64,000 nt of DNA. Source: Proteus columbae. Lineage in GTDB: Bacteria; Pseudomonadota; Gammaproteobacteria; Enterobacterales; Enterobacteriaceae. The stretch lies in the NCBI RefSeq assembly GCF_009914335.1, contig NZ_CP043925.1, positions 2,852,001 to 2,916,000 on the forward strand, read 5' to 3'. Positions 32,143 through 45,794 of this stretch are shown here, one piece after another. The stretch's first letter is position 1; each line of letters opens with the position of its first letter. A program made the translations under genes and the position numbers. Below the pieces are notes generated by a model that saw nothing but the letters and a program-made list of their open reading frames with translations, made no database searches and was not told the origin of the DNA.

Positions 32143-33925
32143 TTGTATCCTCTTCTTTTTTAATCACAAATTCATTTTTATCGTCTGGCGTCAATGCGTC
32201 AGGTTCTACGTTCATTGTGCGTAAAACCGCGCCCATGATCGCGCCAAACACCGGTGCAGAAACTGCCCCACCATAGTACTTCCCTGCTTTGGGTTCATTG
32301 ATTACAACAACCAATGCAAAACGAGGGCGACTTGCTGGAGCAACACCCGCCGCATAAGAGATATATTGATTGATATATTTTCCGTCTGGCCCTACTTTCT
32401 TCGCTGTCCCTGTTTTAATCGCAACACGATAACCTTTAATTGCAGCACTCACACCGCCACCACCGGGCAATGCAACGCTTTCCATCATATGAACGACGGT
32501 TCTCATCACAGGCTCGGGGAATACGCGAGTTCCCGGTACTGGAGGGTCAACTTTTGTAATAGAAAGAGGACGGTAAATACCAAAACTACCAATCGTTGCG
32601 TAGACACGCGCTAACTGTAACGGCGTTACCATTAGCCCATATCCGAAAGAGAAGGTGGCCCTTTCAAGATCGGACCACCGTTGTTTTTTTATTGGAAATA
32701 TGCCACTACTTTCGCCAACTAGCCCCAAGTTAGTTGGCTTCCCGAATCCAAATCGTGAATAAACATCCACAAGTTCAGATGCAGGCATCGCTAACGCCAG
32801 TCTTGAAACACCAACGTTACTCGATTTCTGTAATATTCCTGTTATCGAAAGCTCATGATATAACGCCACATCTTTTATCTGATGCCCGCTAATACGATAA
32901 GGAACGGTATTAATAACACTATTTTCTTTAATAATATGATTGTGGAGCGCACTCATCACAACCATCGGTTTTACGGTAGAACCTGGTTCAAAAATATCGG
33001 TGATAGCACGATTACGCATCGCATCTTTAGGCGTTCCCGTTAAATTATTTGGGTTGTACGATGGGCTGTTAGCCATCGCCAGCACTTCACCGGTATTTAC
33101 ATCAACTAAAACAGCGGTTCCTGACTCTGCTTTATTCTTAATAACCGCATTGGTTAATTCGCGATAAACCACAGATTGCAGACGTTCATCGATACTTAAC
33201 ATCAGGTTATGAGCAGCTTGGCTGTCTGTTTGAGCGATATTCTCGATAACACGGTTAAAACCATCTTTACGAACAACACGCTCACCAGGAGCACCTGTCA
33301 GCCACTGGTTAAAGCTTTTTTCAACACCTTCAATACCATCACCATCAATATTTGTTACACCGATGATGTGAGCAGTTACTTCGCCTGATGGATAATAGCG
33401 TTTTGATTCTTGGCGCATATTAATCCCAGTGATTTTTAGTTTACTAATATAATCACTAATTTCAGGGTTCACTTGGCGAGCCAAATAGATAAAACGAGCG
33501 GAAGGCGTTGCGACAATTTTTTGCTCGATGTGATTCACTGGCATTTTCAGTGCATCAGCAAGTGCTAACCAACGAGAATCCGTCATATCGGGATTAGCAT
33601 CTAATACAACTTTAGGATCTGCCCAAATGGCAAAAACAGGCACACTAACGGCAAGAGGCCTACCCATTCTATCGCTGATCATGCCTCTTGCTGTCGGTAC
33701 TTTTTGTACACGTAGAGAACGCATATCCCCTTCACGAATAAGGGGATCGGGGTTAATAATCTGTAAATAGGCAACACGGATTAATAGCGCGGCTAAAGCG
33801 ATACCAATACCACCGCAAAGCAACGCAAAACGCCAACTCACAAATCCTGTTTTTTCTTCAGGCTTGCGTAGTTTGGCATTTGACTTTGTCTTTGCTTTCG
33901 CTTTTGCCGAACGTGAAAATTTCAT
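32129..33925 (-). CDS. ftsI: Septal peptidoglycan transpeptidase FtsI (PBP3)
   Basis: Septum-specific class B penicillin-binding protein of 598 residues. A basic cytoplasmic start precedes a membrane anchor at about residues 32-55. The active serine is S316 in the S-x-x-K motif (STVK, 316-319), with SSN in [10 protein letters not shown] and KTGT in [11 protein letters not shown]. The gene lies 11 bases after ftsL and overlaps murE. Confidence 0.97.
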   Translation of the reverse strand: MKFSRSAKAKAKTKSNAKLRKPEEKTGFVSWRFALLCGGIGIALAALLIRVAYLQIINPDPLIREGDMRSLRVQKVPTARGMISDRMGRPLAVSVPVFAIWADPKVVLDANPDMTDSRWLALADALKMPVNHIEQKIVATPSARFIYLARQVNPEISDYISKLKITGINMRQESKRYYPSGEVTAHIIGVTNIDGDGIEGVEKSFNQWLTGAPGERVVRKDGFNRVIENIAQTDSQAAHNLMLSIDERLQSVVYRELTNAVIKNKAESGTAVLVDVNTGEVLAMANSPSYNPNNLTGTPKDAMRNRAITDIFEPGSTVKPMVVMSALHNHIIKENSVINTVPYRISGHQIKDVALYHELSITGILQKSSNVGVSRLALAMPASELVDVYSRFGFGKPTNLGLVGESSGIFPIKKQRWSDLERATFSFGYGLMVTPLQLARVYATIGSFGIYRPLSITKVDPPVPGTRVFPEPVMRTVVHMMESVALPGGGGVSAAIKGYRVAIKTGTAKKVGPDGKYINQYISYAAGVAPASRPRFALVVVINEPKAGKYYGGAVSAPVFGAIMGAVLRTMNVEPDALTPDDKNEFVIKKEEDTSGRS

Positions 33926-33936
33926 ACTTGCCTTAA

Positions 33937-34254
33937 TTATTTAGTAACCACAATGTTCTCTTTTGTTGGGTCAACATGGATCATTCCCAAACTATCACTT
34001 GAAAAACGCTCTACTCGGCTATGGTCAGCCAGTGCGTTTTCTTCAAGAATGAGATTGCGCCATTCGATCTCCAATACGTTTTTCTCCAGCACTAAACGCT
34101 CTTTCTCTGCTGTTAATAAACGTGTCTTATGTGCGGTTGTCACGACATACACCGCAGAAATAATCACAGCAATCAGTAAACATACAGGTAATTTGCCATG
34201 ACGCAGTAAATCCTGCCCTATAACTCTCGGTAATGAGTGTCGTTCAGTAGACAT
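33937..34254 (-). CDS. ftsL: Cell division protein FtsL
   Basis: A small bitopic protein of 105 residues (121 in E. coli, so shorter at the N-terminus). It has a short cytoplasmic part, one membrane helix (about residues 22-40, [16 protein letters not shown]) and a periplasmic coiled coil rich in Leu and Glu. It joins FtsB and FtsQ to activate FtsWI. Its ATG follows the rsmH stop immediately. Confidence 0.95.
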   Translation of the reverse strand: MSTERHSLPRVIGQDLLRHGKLPVCLLIAVIISAVYVVTTAHKTRLLTAEKERLVLEKNVLEIEWRNLILEENALADHSRVERFSSDSLGMIHVDPTKENIVVTK

Positions 34255-35202
34255 TTATTCCTCAATACGTTGTGCTACACGCAATACAGAGCTTCGTGCC
34301 CGTGGATTTTCTTCAACTTCTACGCCTGTCGGTTTCATCTTGTGAATACTCGATAAGCGAGCACTTCCTAACTCTTTTATTTGCGCTTCTGTTAGAGGAA
34401 TACCCGCAGGGACAACTGGCCCTTTACTTTCATCTCGAATAAAACGCTTCACCAATCGGTCTTCTAATGAATGGAAACTAATGACCGACAAACGTCCTTC
34501 TGGTGCTAAAACAGAAACAGCACCTTTTAATGCTTTTTCAATTTCATCTAATTCGCTGTTGATATAGATACGAATTGCCTGAAAGCTACGTGTTGCTGGG
34601 TGCTTATGTCGTTCTTTTACTGGGCTTGCGTCGCTAATTAAATCAGCCAATTGTTTGGTTCGAGTCAAAGGCTCTTCTGTTTTGTTACGTGCAACAATGG
34701 CGCGAGCAATACGCTTAGCAAATCGTTCTTCACCAAAAGTTTTCAATACCCATGTGATGTCTTCTTCTGCTGCTGTCATCAGCCATTGTGCGGCTGATTG
34801 CCCTGATGTTGGGTCCATACGCATATCAAGAGGTCCATCACGCATAAAAGAAAAACCACGTTCTGGATCATCAAGTTGAGGTGAAGAAACACCTAAATCC
34901 AGTAATACACCATCAATTTTCCCTGCTAAACCTAACTCAGTGACATACTGCTCAATATTTGAAAACGGTCCATGAACAATAGAAAAACGAGCATCATCAA
35001 TTTCATTAGCAACAGCAATCGCTTGTGGATCTCTGTCTATCGCAATCAAGCGACCTTGTTCGCCCAATTGCGATAAAATTAGACGAGAGTGCCCTCCGCG
35101 ACCAAATGTTCCGTCGATATAGATACCTGAAGATTTAATATTCAGGCCATTCACTGCTTCATCCAGTAATACACTGGTATGACTAAAATTATTCGTTGTC
35201 AT
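34255..35202 (-). CDS. rsmH: 16S rRNA m4C1402 methyltransferase RsmH (MraW)
   Basis: This S-adenosylmethionine-dependent enzyme methylates N4 of C1402 in 16S rRNA. It has 315 residues. The [13 protein letters not shown] start, [17 protein letters not shown]-binding motif (residues 31-44), [18 protein letters not shown] and the [13 protein letters not shown] motif near 265 are all family hallmarks. Second gene of the dcw cluster, 3 bases after mraZ. Confidence 0.97.
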   Translation of the reverse strand: MTTNNFSHTSVLLDEAVNGLNIKSSGIYIDGTFGRGGHSRLILSQLGEQGRLIAIDRDPQAIAVANEIDDARFSIVHGPFSNIEQYVTELGLAGKIDGVLLDLGVSSPQLDDPERGFSFMRDGPLDMRMDPTSGQSAAQWLMTAAEEDITWVLKTFGEERFAKRIARAIVARNKTEEPLTRTKQLADLISDASPVKERHKHPATRSFQAIRIYINSELDEIEKALKGAVSVLAPEGRLSVISFHSLEDRLVKRFIRDESKGPVVPAGIPLTEAQIKELGSARLSSIHKMKPTGVEVEENPRARSSVLRVAQRIEE

Positions 35203-35205
35203 TAT

Positions 35206-35664
35206 TTAAAGTGATAAATCCAATAGTCGTGTCGATAACGGTTCCTGTGAGGTTTGCTCGGCTACAATGTCTTTTTCGATCTGTTTGTACCAGACCTGTT
35301 CATCCCACAATTCAAATTTATTGAATTGACCGACTAACATGACCTCTTTTGTTAGCCCCGCATGCTGTCTTAGCGTGCTAGCTAACAAAAGACGTCCTGC
35401 GCTATCCATTTGGCATTCGCTGGCGTGACCTAATAACAAACGTTGAACTCGACGTTCCGCAGGATTCATAGAGGACAAAGCTGCTAATTTTAACTCAATC
35501 TTTTCCCATTCTGGAAGGGTATAAAGCAATAAACATGGCTGATTGAGATCAATGGTACAAACCATTTGACCTTCAGAAATCTCACTCAGCGTTGTTCGAT
35601 AACGGGAAGGAACTGTTATTCGCCCTTTGCTGTCAAGATTAACGAGTGTTGCTCCACGAAACAT
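35206..35664 (-). CDS. mraZ: MraZ, DNA-binding regulator of the dcw cluster
   Basis: MraZ is a dodecameric AbrB-fold protein that binds TGGG-type repeats upstream of its own gene and represses dcw transcription in E. coli. The chosen start, ATG 35664, gives 152 residues beginning [16 protein letters not shown], the E. coli length, with GGGGG eight bases upstream. An ATG two codons earlier is too close to that ribosome site. The duplicated DxxGR motif is visible ([13 protein letters not shown] and [14 protein letters not shown]). Matching tandem operator repeats lie just upstream. Confidence 0.96.
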   Translation of the reverse strand: MFRGATLVNLDSKGRITVPSRYRTTLSEISEGQMVCTIDLNQPCLLLYTLPEWEKIELKLAALSSMNPAERRVQRLLLGHASECQMDSAGRLLLASTLRQHAGLTKEVMLVGQFNKFELWDEQVWYKQIEKDIVAEQTSQEPLSTRLLDLSL

Positions 35665-35691
35665 CCTCATTACCCCCAGCTTTGTAATTTA

Positions 35692-35716
35692 CACCACATT
35701 ATCCCACAAATCCCCA
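35692..35716 (-). promoter_or_regulatory. Tandem MraZ boxes and mraZ promoter
   Basis: On the - strand the sequence reads TGGGG-N5-TGGGA-N5-TGGTG, three direct repeats with a ten-base period, starting about 50 bases before the mraZ start codon. E. coli MraZ binds three TGGGN repeats with five-base spacers in its own promoter, so this is the expected autoregulatory operator. A GATAATGT string overlapping the repeats may serve as a -10 element. Confidence 0.75.
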
Positions 35717-36348
35717 CAAATAGAGTTTACGGATGGTATGAAAACGTTGTCAAGCCAGATATAGGAAGCTTTATTTATATTTACAGTAATTTGGTAGATA
35801 CTCTGGAATGTTTAAATTATCGACAAAAAGAAAAAAGGAAATATTAACACTATGATTAATAGAGGTTATTTTTCAAATTCTATTTTTAATCACGAAAAGT
35901 AATTATTTATAGCGATTACAAGGAAGAAAACCAGATAAAGAAATCATAATAAGTAAATCATGATTTTTATTATAAAAAACTAATTTATTGCAGTTCATTT
36001 ACCTTTAGCCAACATAATAATTTGAGGTTGCTTTTATATAAACAAAAACATCAAGACGAAAAAAAACAATTCAATATCATGAAGATAGTTATTTCTTTTT
36101 TTCTTAAGTTTCCCAAAATAAAATTAATTACACATTAAATTTAAGCAATATCACTTATGGGTATGTCAAAATTCAATCGACTAACTTAGTAAAATGAGAG
36201 AAATAGTAAAAAAACTCTTAAGATTAATCTCAAATTTAATATTCTCTAAGCAATTCGACATTCTTAAATCAAATAAAACATCCCCGTTTTAATTTAATAA
36301 AACAGGGATGAGTATAAATGCAGATAATTACCAACAGAGCGACATCAA
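35717..36348. other. AT-rich gap between the mraZ promoter and cra
   Basis: About 630 bases with no supported gene. It holds the cra terminator at its end, and many A- and T-runs elsewhere suggest intrinsically curved DNA. A + strand ORF of 93 codons at 35566-35847 is antisense to mraZ and has no recognisable features. Upstream dcw promoters may lie here, but I could not define them. Confidence 0.5.
36277..36318 (-). terminator. Terminator downstream of cra
   Basis: A hairpin of CATCCCCGTTTTA with TAAAACAGGGATG (one mismatch) lies about 40 bases past the cra stop on the - strand, followed by a T-rich stretch in that direction. Confidence 0.7.
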
Positions 36349-37356
36349 TTAACGCGCACGTCCCAAACTGCCTCGACGACATAAATCACGACGAATACGT
36401 GTAATTCCTGCTTGCGGTTTTTGTTCTTCTTCAAGACTCGCAAGAACAAGTTCTAACACACGTTCTGCAATATCACGATGTCGTTGAGCGACAGATAAAA
36501 CAGGACATTCAAGGAAATCCAATAACTCATGATCACCAAAAGTCGCAATAACCAATTGTGTTGGTAAACGACCACTGCGTTGTAATGTCACATCCATAAC
36601 CCCTTGTAATAAAGCGAAAGAGGTAGTGAATAACGCATCAGGCATTGGATTGTTATTTAACCATTCAGAAAAAGCAGCCGCAGCAGCTTCTCGTTCATAG
36701 CTATTTGCATATAGGTAGGTGATTTCTCTAGGATCATCTTTCCATACATTACGGAAACCTTGTTCACGTAAAAAACTCACAGAGAGTTCAGGAAGTGCGC
36801 CTAAATAGAGTACAGATTGCGAAGGGAATGCTTTTAATTCTGTTGCCAGCATTTTGGCGTCTTCTAAGTCATCGCCAACAACACTGATAAAATGTTCACT
36901 TTCTAATGCTCGGTCTAACGCAATAATCGGTAATGAGCGATTTGCCCAACGCTGATAGAAAGGATGCTCTGGCGGCAATGCTGTTGAAACAATAATGGCA
37001 TCAACTTGACGTTGCAGTAAGTGCTCAACACAACGAATTTCGTTGTCTGGTTGGTCTTCTGAACAGGCAATCAGTAATTGATAACCGCGTTGACGCGCTT
37101 GTCGTTCAAGGTAATTTGCGATCCTGGTATAACTGGTATTTTCCAAATCAGGAATAACCAAACCAATAGAACGCGTACGACCAGCACGTAATCCCGCGGC
37201 AACAGCGTTCGGGTGGTAATTATGCTCTCTGACCACCGCCATCACTTTTTCAACAGTCTTGTCACTTACACGGTACTGTTTCGCTTTACCATTAATGACA
37301 TAACTTGCTGTTGTTCGTGAAACACCAGCCAAGCGGGCGATTTCATCCAGTTTCAC
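36349..37356 (-). CDS. cra: Catabolite repressor/activator Cra (FruR)
   Basis: A LacI-family regulator of 335 residues that senses fructose 1-phosphate (and fructose 1,6-bisphosphate) and controls glycolysis and gluconeogenesis. The start is GTG at 37356, as in E. coli. The helix-turn-helix [20 protein letters not shown] spans residues 2-21, and the hinge helix is at [20 protein letters not shown]. The E. coli order ilvH-cra-mraZ is partly kept: cra precedes mraZ, but ilvIH is missing upstream. Confidence 0.96.
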   Translation of the reverse strand: MKLDEIARLAGVSRTTASYVINGKAKQYRVSDKTVEKVMAVVREHNYHPNAVAAGLRAGRTRSIGLVIPDLENTSYTRIANYLERQARQRGYQLLIACSEDQPDNEIRCVEHLLQRQVDAIIVSTALPPEHPFYQRWANRSLPIIALDRALESEHFISVVGDDLEDAKMLATELKAFPSQSVLYLGALPELSVSFLREQGFRNVWKDDPREITYLYANSYEREAAAAAFSEWLNNNPMPDALFTTSFALLQGVMDVTLQRSGRLPTQLVIATFGDHELLDFLECPVLSVAQRHRDIAERVLELVLASLEEEQKPQAGITRIRRDLCRRGSLGRAR

Positions 37357-37540
37357 ATTAGCCTCTTTTAATTATTAAATGTGTTATTTATTACATATTG
37401 CTATGAATTTCAGTCATCATGCTGATCTGAGTTTGTATTTTAACACAATTTACTGATAAAACCGTATGCGTCAACGTTTCCGTTTATGTCTTTTATCAAT
37501 TATTTCAATCATCGTTATCTATCAATAAGTAATTTCAAAA

Positions 37541-37568
37541 GAAAAAAGCACCATTTAGGTGCTTTTTC
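37541..37568. terminator. Terminator of the acyl-CoA ligase gene
   Basis: AAAAAGCACC pairs with GGTGCTTTTT around loop ATTTA, with T- and A-runs on both sides. It lies about 12 bases beyond the ligase stop codon on the - strand. Confidence 0.85.
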
Positions 37569-37579
37569 ATCAATAAAAA

Positions 37580-39385
37580 TTAATCTTGATACATTAATTC
37601 GATTTCATTTCGATAGCGTTCAAAAATAATTTTACGGCGAAGTTTCAATGTCGGTGTCAATTCGCCCGATTCCATAGAAAAGCCATCAGCAAGAAGAGTA
37701 AAGCGCTTAACTTGATGAAAACTTGCAAAGTTTTTTTGCATTTCACGTAAACGTTCATCAAATAGCTCTTTAATTTTAGTATGGCGTAATAATTCCATAC
37801 GATCTTGATATTTTAGATTTAATGCACGCGCATGTTCTTCTAATGCATCAAAGCAAGGTACGATAAGTGCAGAAACAAATTTACGTGTATCTGCGATCAC
37901 CGCAATGTGCTCAATAAAGCGATCTTGCCCTAATGTTCCTTCGATCATTTGTGGTGCAATGTATTTACCATTTGACGTTTTCATTAAATCTTTTAAACGT
38001 TCAGTGATAAATAACATGCCATCACTATCAAGTGCACCTGCATCACCAGTACGTAACCATCCATCATCTGTAAAGGCATCCGCCGTATCTTCAGGCTTAT
38101 TGAAATACCCTTTCATGACAATGCTACCACGTACTTGGATTTCGTTTTCTGCGCCAATACGCACTTCGACGCCCGGCAATGGGGTGCCAATAGAACCTAA
38201 TTTATATTTGTTCTCTTCCCAGCATGAAACTGTGGCGCAGGTTTCTGTCATACCATAGCCATATTTAATATTGATACCCGTAGCCAAGAAGAAGCGGATC
38301 ACAGCATCATCTAAACGCGCTCCTGCCGCGGGTAAAAAGCGAACTCGCCCACCTAAAATTTGGCGCACTGGATTTAACACTTTTTTATCTGCAAAACGAT
38401 AGCATAAGCGGGAAATAAAGCCCTGTTGACGTTGATTTAGTTGTGCTTCACGCTGTTTTTCACCCTGCTTTATCGCCCATTTAAAAATAAATTGACGAAA
38501 CACTGAAGCTTGAGACACTTTATCTTGAATAGCGCTATACACTTTCTCATAAAAGCGAGGAACGGCGCACATCACGGTAGGTTTAACCGCACTCATGGCC
38601 TCTCTGACAGCATGAGTGTCAGTCAAATACACGTTAACCGCACCTGTATGCATCACATAGAAGCTCCATGCGCGTTCAAAAACGTGAGAAAGAGGTAAAA
38701 AACAGAGAGAAACATCTTTATCAGATAACGAGAGACGCTCATCATGTAGATAAAGTTGTGATGCTAGACTTGTATAGTCGAGCATAACGCCTTTAGGTTC
38801 ACCTGTGGTTCCTGATGTATAAATCAGAGTAAACAGATCATCTAAATTGCATTCATTAATACGCTGTTTTAACACGTCATCATGCTGAAATGTTGACTGG
38901 TTAATTAAATTTTCCAGATAGCATGAAGGTATATTTTCGTTTAACACAACATCAGAGTTAAACACAATAACATGTTCAAGTTGAGGACATAACGCTAATA
39001 ATTCAGAAACAATATCGTATTGCTTTTGGTCGCCAACAAAAAGAATGCGAATATTCGCATCATTTAAAATGTAAGCGGCTTGTTCAACACTACTTGTTGC
39101 ATAAAGAGGAACAGTTACTGCACGTAGCTGCAAAGAAGCAATATCAGCTAAAGACCAATCAATGGTATTTTGAGAAAAGATCCCAATATTTTCTTGAATA
39201 TCCACACCCATTTCTAACAATGCATTTGAGAGCGCACGTGTTTTCTTTTCAACCAACTCCCAAGACATTTCGATATTGCGCTTAGCATCCCACTGACGAT
39301 AAGCAATTTTATTCCCGCTGTGCAAAAATTGCATCTGCAATCTTCTAATTATATGATAATCATGAAGATTATTATTAGTTATCAT
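37580..39385 (-). CDS. AMP-forming long-chain acyl-CoA synthetase (FAA1-like)
   Basis: A 601-residue ANL-superfamily adenylate-forming enzyme. The P-loop-like motif LIYTSGTTGEPKGVMLDY is near residue 190, followed by YGMTETCA near 370 and TGDAGALDSDGMLFITERLKDLMKTSNGKYIAP near 440-475, with a lysine-bearing C-terminal lid. These match the eukaryote-like FAA1/FadD15 group rather than E. coli FadD. It activates a fatty acid to acyl-AMP and then acyl-CoA; chain length is not readable. It lies alone between cra and leuO, where E. coli has ilvI-ilvH. Confidence 0.85.
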   Translation of the reverse strand: MITNNNLHDYHIIRRLQMQFLHSGNKIAYRQWDAKRNIEMSWELVEKKTRALSNALLEMGVDIQENIGIFSQNTIDWSLADIASLQLRAVTVPLYATSSVEQAAYILNDANIRILFVGDQKQYDIVSELLALCPQLEHVIVFNSDVVLNENIPSCYLENLINQSTFQHDDVLKQRINECNLDDLFTLIYTSGTTGEPKGVMLDYTSLASQLYLHDERLSLSDKDVSLCFLPLSHVFERAWSFYVMHTGAVNVYLTDTHAVREAMSAVKPTVMCAVPRFYEKVYSAIQDKVSQASVFRQFIFKWAIKQGEKQREAQLNQRQQGFISRLCYRFADKKVLNPVRQILGGRVRFLPAAGARLDDAVIRFFLATGINIKYGYGMTETCATVSCWEENKYKLGSIGTPLPGVEVRIGAENEIQVRGSIVMKGYFNKPEDTADAFTDDGWLRTGDAGALDSDGMLFITERLKDLMKTSNGKYIAPQMIEGTLGQDRFIEHIAVIADTRKFVSALIVPCFDALEEHARALNLKYQDRMELLRHTKIKELFDERLREMQKNFASFHQVKRFTLLADGFSMESGELTPTLKLRRKIIFERYRNEIELMYQD

Positions 39386-39904
39386 AATTTTCCTGCTATT
39401 TATGGAAAAGCGACCGTGTTATGAAACCGAAATGGAGAAAATGTCTCCCTTACAATTTCAGCTTACACATGTTCGCTGACTCGAATAAAAGTCTAAGTGA
39501 TCCACCAAAATAAAGGAATTCAATTTTACATAAATTTGTAAAATTGTGAGTTATGAAAAGTTTTGTCAAAAAAAGCTATCTCATCACCATGAGAAAACTA
39601 AATATGATGATCTTATTTTTTATGAAAAGCTGAAAAGAAAAGCTGATAAATAACAATAGGTAATTGTTATAACTTAATCAATGACAATATAGAGAGGAGA
39701 ATATTAGTGAAAAAAAATAGGTTTAACACAGTATAATACGAATAAGAGTCATTATTACAAAGAAAGGGCAAAAATAGTGACAGCAATCCAATTTAGTTTA
39801 CCTAACTGCATAAACGCCATTTTGGTCATTAGCCGAATAGCTAACGTTATCTGCCACTATTTCTGCATAATTAGTAAAAAATACTAATTATGAGCAAAAA
39901 CACT
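39386..39904. other. Gap between the acyl-CoA ligase and leuO
   Basis: About 520 AT-rich bases that probably include the promoter of the ligase gene in the first 200 bases. At 39868-39893, just past the leuO stop on the - strand, CATAATTAGT pairs with ACTAATTATG around an A-rich loop; without a T-run it is only a weak terminator candidate. No gene was recognised. Confidence 0.5.
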
Positions 39905-40849
39905 CTATTTTTGACAAACTTCACTTAATAAATTTTTCATCCATAAGTGGCCTTTATCACGCGCTGTTGACTCATGCCAAATCAAGTAACAAGGACGCTC
40001 TGTTTTTTCCCAAGGTAACGACACAGCTTTAATATCTAATTGCTCAGAATAACTTTCAACTAACCATCTTGGTGCAATAGCGACTAAATAAGTTCTAGAT
40101 ACAATATTTAATACACTATTTAAATCGGTTCCTTGATAAGTGATTAAATCTTCCAAATGAGTATCTTTATAATAAGGCGCACTAAATGAACCAATATCAT
40201 CTAAAGAAACAATGGAATGTTGCTCATTTAATAACATCTCTTGGGTCACACTCTCTTTAATACGAGGATGTTTATTAGAAACGACTAAAACAACTTCGTC
40301 ATTAAATAGTGGTTGTGAATGAAATTCAGTTTTTTCAAATTCCTTATAGCTAATAAAGAACTCAACTTCTTGATATTTTAATTGGTGTTCTATATTGCTA
40401 TTTAAATAAGACTTAATATTAACGTTAATATTAGGTGTTTCATTTTTAATTTGTTCAACTATTTTGGGTGCTAGTTTTATATCTAGAGGACTACAAATAG
40501 ATAAATTAAATATACGCTCACTTTGTTCTGGTTCAAATCCTGCTCCAGGAAGCTCGTTATGAACCAATTGTAAGGCTTGTCTTACTGGGCCAAAAAGTTG
40601 TTTAGCTCTTAATGTAGGTTGAATACCGCGTCCATAGCGAACAAATAATTCGTCATTAAACATAACTTTAAGGCGAGATACAGCATTACTCACTGCGGGT
40701 TGTGACATGCCCAGTACTTGTGCAGCACGGGTAACATTTTGCATTTGCATAACAGCATCAAATACCGTTAATAAATTAAGATCAACATTACGTAAATGCA
40801 TATCTGCTGATTCTCTGCTGGTAACTGTTGCTGATGTGTAATCCGTCAT
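39905..40849 (-). CDS. leuO: LysR-family regulator LeuO
   Basis: A 314-residue LysR-type transcription factor. The N-terminal winged helix-turn-helix (about residues 22-80) contains [36 protein letters not shown], and the C-terminal part is a periplasmic-binding-like effector domain. LeuO antagonises H-NS silencing and affects stress, biofilm and CRISPR genes in enterics. Identification rests on strong LeuO-type similarity and on its position divergent from leuL-leuABCD, as in E. coli. Confidence 0.94.
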   Translation of the reverse strand: MTDYTSATVTSRESADMHLRNVDLNLLTVFDAVMQMQNVTRAAQVLGMSQPAVSNAVSRLKVMFNDELFVRYGRGIQPTLRAKQLFGPVRQALQLVHNELPGAGFEPEQSERIFNLSICSPLDIKLAPKIVEQIKNETPNINVNIKSYLNSNIEHQLKYQEVEFFISYKEFEKTEFHSQPLFNDEVVLVVSNKHPRIKESVTQEMLLNEQHSIVSLDDIGSFSAPYYKDTHLEDLITYQGTDLNSVLNIVSRTYLVAIAPRWLVESYSEQLDIKAVSLPWEKTERPCYLIWHESTARDKGHLWMKNLLSEVCQK

Positions 40850-41543
40850 TTCTTACTCCACTATGTTATCATAATAGTCAAATAAATATTATTAACAAAT
40901 ATATTATTAATAATAAATAAGCTTTAACTATTACTTAAACTATTTATTAAAATTTATTATTCATCATCCATGCATATAACTAAACATATAATTTTCATAT
41001 CAATAAAAAAACATATTTCATATAAGAAATTAATTTTGAAATTAAAATTACATGTATAGAAAATGATTATATAAATATATATTACAACCTGTTTTACCTT
41101 CTGCCTTGCAAATAATAAAACAAAGTATGATAAAAATCATAATAAAATAATGTACTTTCATTCCTAAAATAGGTATCCGACATCTATTATCTTTTATAAT
41201 ACAATGATTTTTATTCTTACATTCAAAACGTTGCTCACATTTGTCAATTATTCCTCCCCTAACACCCTCTTTTTTCCCTACCCACTGGCTGATTAAAAAA
41301 AAAGCAAACAATTGTTTAATTTTTCATTTCACTCTTTTTCAAACAACGTATGGAACATTAACCCAATCAATGAATGCTTGATAGTTATAATCATTAGTAA
41401 AAATTTAGATATTAGCCAGAATCACTATAAAAAATTTATAAATAATACTGACAAATGAATTAATAAATTCCAACACTTGACATCTTTATTGGTATTAGGT
41501 ATCAATAAATACAGATTATTGAGAACTTATCTAAGGATGTTTC
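40850..41543. other. Long AT-rich intergenic region between leuO and leuL
   Basis: About 690 bases, extremely AT-rich with many A/T tracts, resembling the H-NS-bound leuO-leu region of other enterics. It must carry the divergent promoters of leuO and leu. The only long frame (41048-41311, - strand) starts with TTG and has no recognisable features, so it is not called as a gene. Confidence 0.55.
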
Positions 41544-41621
41544 ATGTCAAACGCAATTTTACTATCAAGCCTACTACTACTCGCAACTTTTATGCGCGGT
41601 CGGCTTATGGGTAAAAAGTGA
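41544..41621 (+). CDS. leuL: leu operon leader peptide LeuL (25 aa)
   Basis: A 25-codon ORF from ATG 41544, preceded by AAGGA, with a run of four consecutive leucine codons (CTA CTA CTA CTC) at codons 10-13 and seven leucines in the first thirteen codons or so. It is followed 23 bases later by a strong terminator and then leuA. Ribosome stalling at the leucine codons when leucyl-tRNA is scarce prevents terminator formation and lets leuABCD be transcribed. Use of the rare CTA codon is typical of Leu leaders. Confidence 0.92.
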   Translation: MSNAILLSSLLLLATFMRGRLMGKK

Positions 41622-41644
41622 AACACACCAGCCCTTAGAGAGAA

Positions 41645-41671
41645 AACCCGCGCTAGTCGCGGGTTTTTTTA
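41645..41671 (+). terminator. Leucine attenuator terminator
   Basis: A perfect GC-rich stem AACCCGCG with CGCGGGTT around loop CTAGT, followed by seven T. It lies between leuL and leuA and is the terminator arm of leucine attenuation. Confidence 0.93.
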
Positions 41672-41718
41672 TACCTGGGAGAGCGCAAACAGCAAATAAA
41701 AAGAGAAAGGAACAGATT

Positions 41719-44372
<2,654 letters not shown>

Positions 44373-44373
44373 C

Positions 44374-45783
44374 ATGGGTAAAACATTATATCAAAAAATT
44401 TATGATGCACATGTTGTCAGAGAAGTGAGTGATGAAACACCCATTCTGTATATCGACCGACATTTAGTGCATGAAGTGACATCGCCTCAAGCCTTTGATG
44501 GATTAAGGACAAAAGGTCGCCCTGTTCGTCAACCGAATAAAACCTTTGCAACGATGGATCACAACGTATCAACACAAACTAAAGATATTAATGCTTGTGG
44601 TGATATGGCAAGAATTCAAATGCAAGAGTTGATGAAAAACTGCCAAGAATTTGGTGTCACGTTGTATGACTTAAATCATCCTTATCAAGGAATTGTTCAC
44701 GTAATGGGACCAGAACAAGGCATAACCTTACCGGGAATGACTATTGTTTGCGGTGATTCACATACAGCAACTCATGGCGCTTTTGGTTCATTAGCTTTTG
44801 GGATTGGTACTTCAGAAGTTGAACATGTTTTAGCAACTCAGACCTTAAAACAGTCTCGTGCTAAAACATTAAAAATCGAAGTTCAGGGTAAAACAGCCAT
44901 TGGGATCACGGCAAAAGATATCGTATTAGCCATTATCGGCAAATTAGGCAGTGCGGGGGGTACAGGCTATATCGTTGAATTTGCAGGTGAAGCCATTGAA
45001 GCATTAAGCATGGAAGGTCGAATGACCTTATGTAACATGGCAATTGAGATGGGAGCTAAAGCAGGCTTAGTCGCACCTGATGACACCACTTTTGACTACT
45101 TAAAAGGGCGTCAATTTGCGCCTAAAGATCAGTCATGGGATGAAGCCGTCACTTATTGGAGAACCTTAAAATCTGATGATGATGCAATCTTTGATGCCAC
45201 AGTGACTATCAATGCTGCCGATATCGCGCCACAAGTCACATGGGGCACCAACCCTGGCCAAGTCATTGCGATTGACCAAATTGTTCCATTATTAAACAGT
45301 TTTAACGATCCTGTTGAACGTGCATCTGCTGAAAAAGCCTTGGCTTATATGGGATTAAGTGAAGGCGTTAACTTAACAGATGTCGCTATCGACAAAGTCT
45401 TTATTGGCTCTTGTACAAATTCTCGTATTGAAGATTTACGTGCTGCCGCTGAAATAGCCAAAGGTCATAAAGTCGCCTCTCATGTTCAAGCGATTGTTGT
45501 TCCGGGTTCAGGGCCTGTTAAAACTCAAGCGGAAGCGGAAGGCTTAGATAAAATCTTTATTGAAGCAGGCTTTGAATGGCGCTTACCGGGTTGTTCAATG
45601 TGTTTGGCCATGAATAACGACCGATTAAATCCAGGCGAACGCTGTGCATCTACCAGCAACCGTAACTTTGAAGGCCGCCAAGGTCGTGGAGGTCGAACAC
45701 ACTTAGTTAGTCCTGCAATGGCGGCGGCGGCAGCTATTAATGGTCATTTTGCAGATATTCGTACATTTGCAGTGGCATCTTAA
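44374..45783 (+). CDS. leuC: 3-isopropylmalate dehydratase large subunit LeuC
   Basis: With LeuD it isomerises 2- to 3-isopropylmalate. From ATG 44374 the product has 469 residues, beginning [15 protein letters not shown]. The 4Fe-4S cluster cysteines lie in the FIGSCTNSR and [11 protein letters not shown] motifs typical of aconitase-family proteins, and [12 protein letters not shown] is also conserved. It starts one base after the leuB stop. Confidence 0.97.
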   Translation: MGKTLYQKIYDAHVVREVSDETPILYIDRHLVHEVTSPQAFDGLRTKGRPVRQPNKTFATMDHNVSTQTKDINACGDMARIQMQELMKNCQEFGVTLYDLNHPYQGIVHVMGPEQGITLPGMTIVCGDSHTATHGAFGSLAFGIGTSEVEHVLATQTLKQSRAKTLKIEVQGKTAIGITAKDIVLAIIGKLGSAGGTGYIVEFAGEAIEALSMEGRMTLCNMAIEMGAKAGLVAPDDTTFDYLKGRQFAPKDQSWDEAVTYWRTLKSDDDAIFDATVTINAADIAPQVTWGTNPGQVIAIDQIVPLLNSFNDPVERASAEKALAYMGLSEGVNLTDVAIDKVFIGSCTNSRIEDLRAAAEIAKGHKVASHVQAIVVPGSGPVKTQAEAEGLDKIFIEAGFEWRLPGCSMCLAMNNDRLNPGERCASTSNRNFEGRQGRGGRTHLVSPAMAAAAAINGHFADIRTFAVAS

Positions 45784-45794
45784 AGGAGAACATA

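Noticed and set aside
35566..35847. 93-codon + strand ORF across the mraZ promoter
   Set aside because: It is antisense to mraZ and its operator and shows no family features.
41048..41311. 87-codon ORF on the - strand between leuO and leuL
   Set aside because: It starts with TTG, has no recognisable domain or clear ribosome site, and lies in a very AT-rich region expected to be regulatory.
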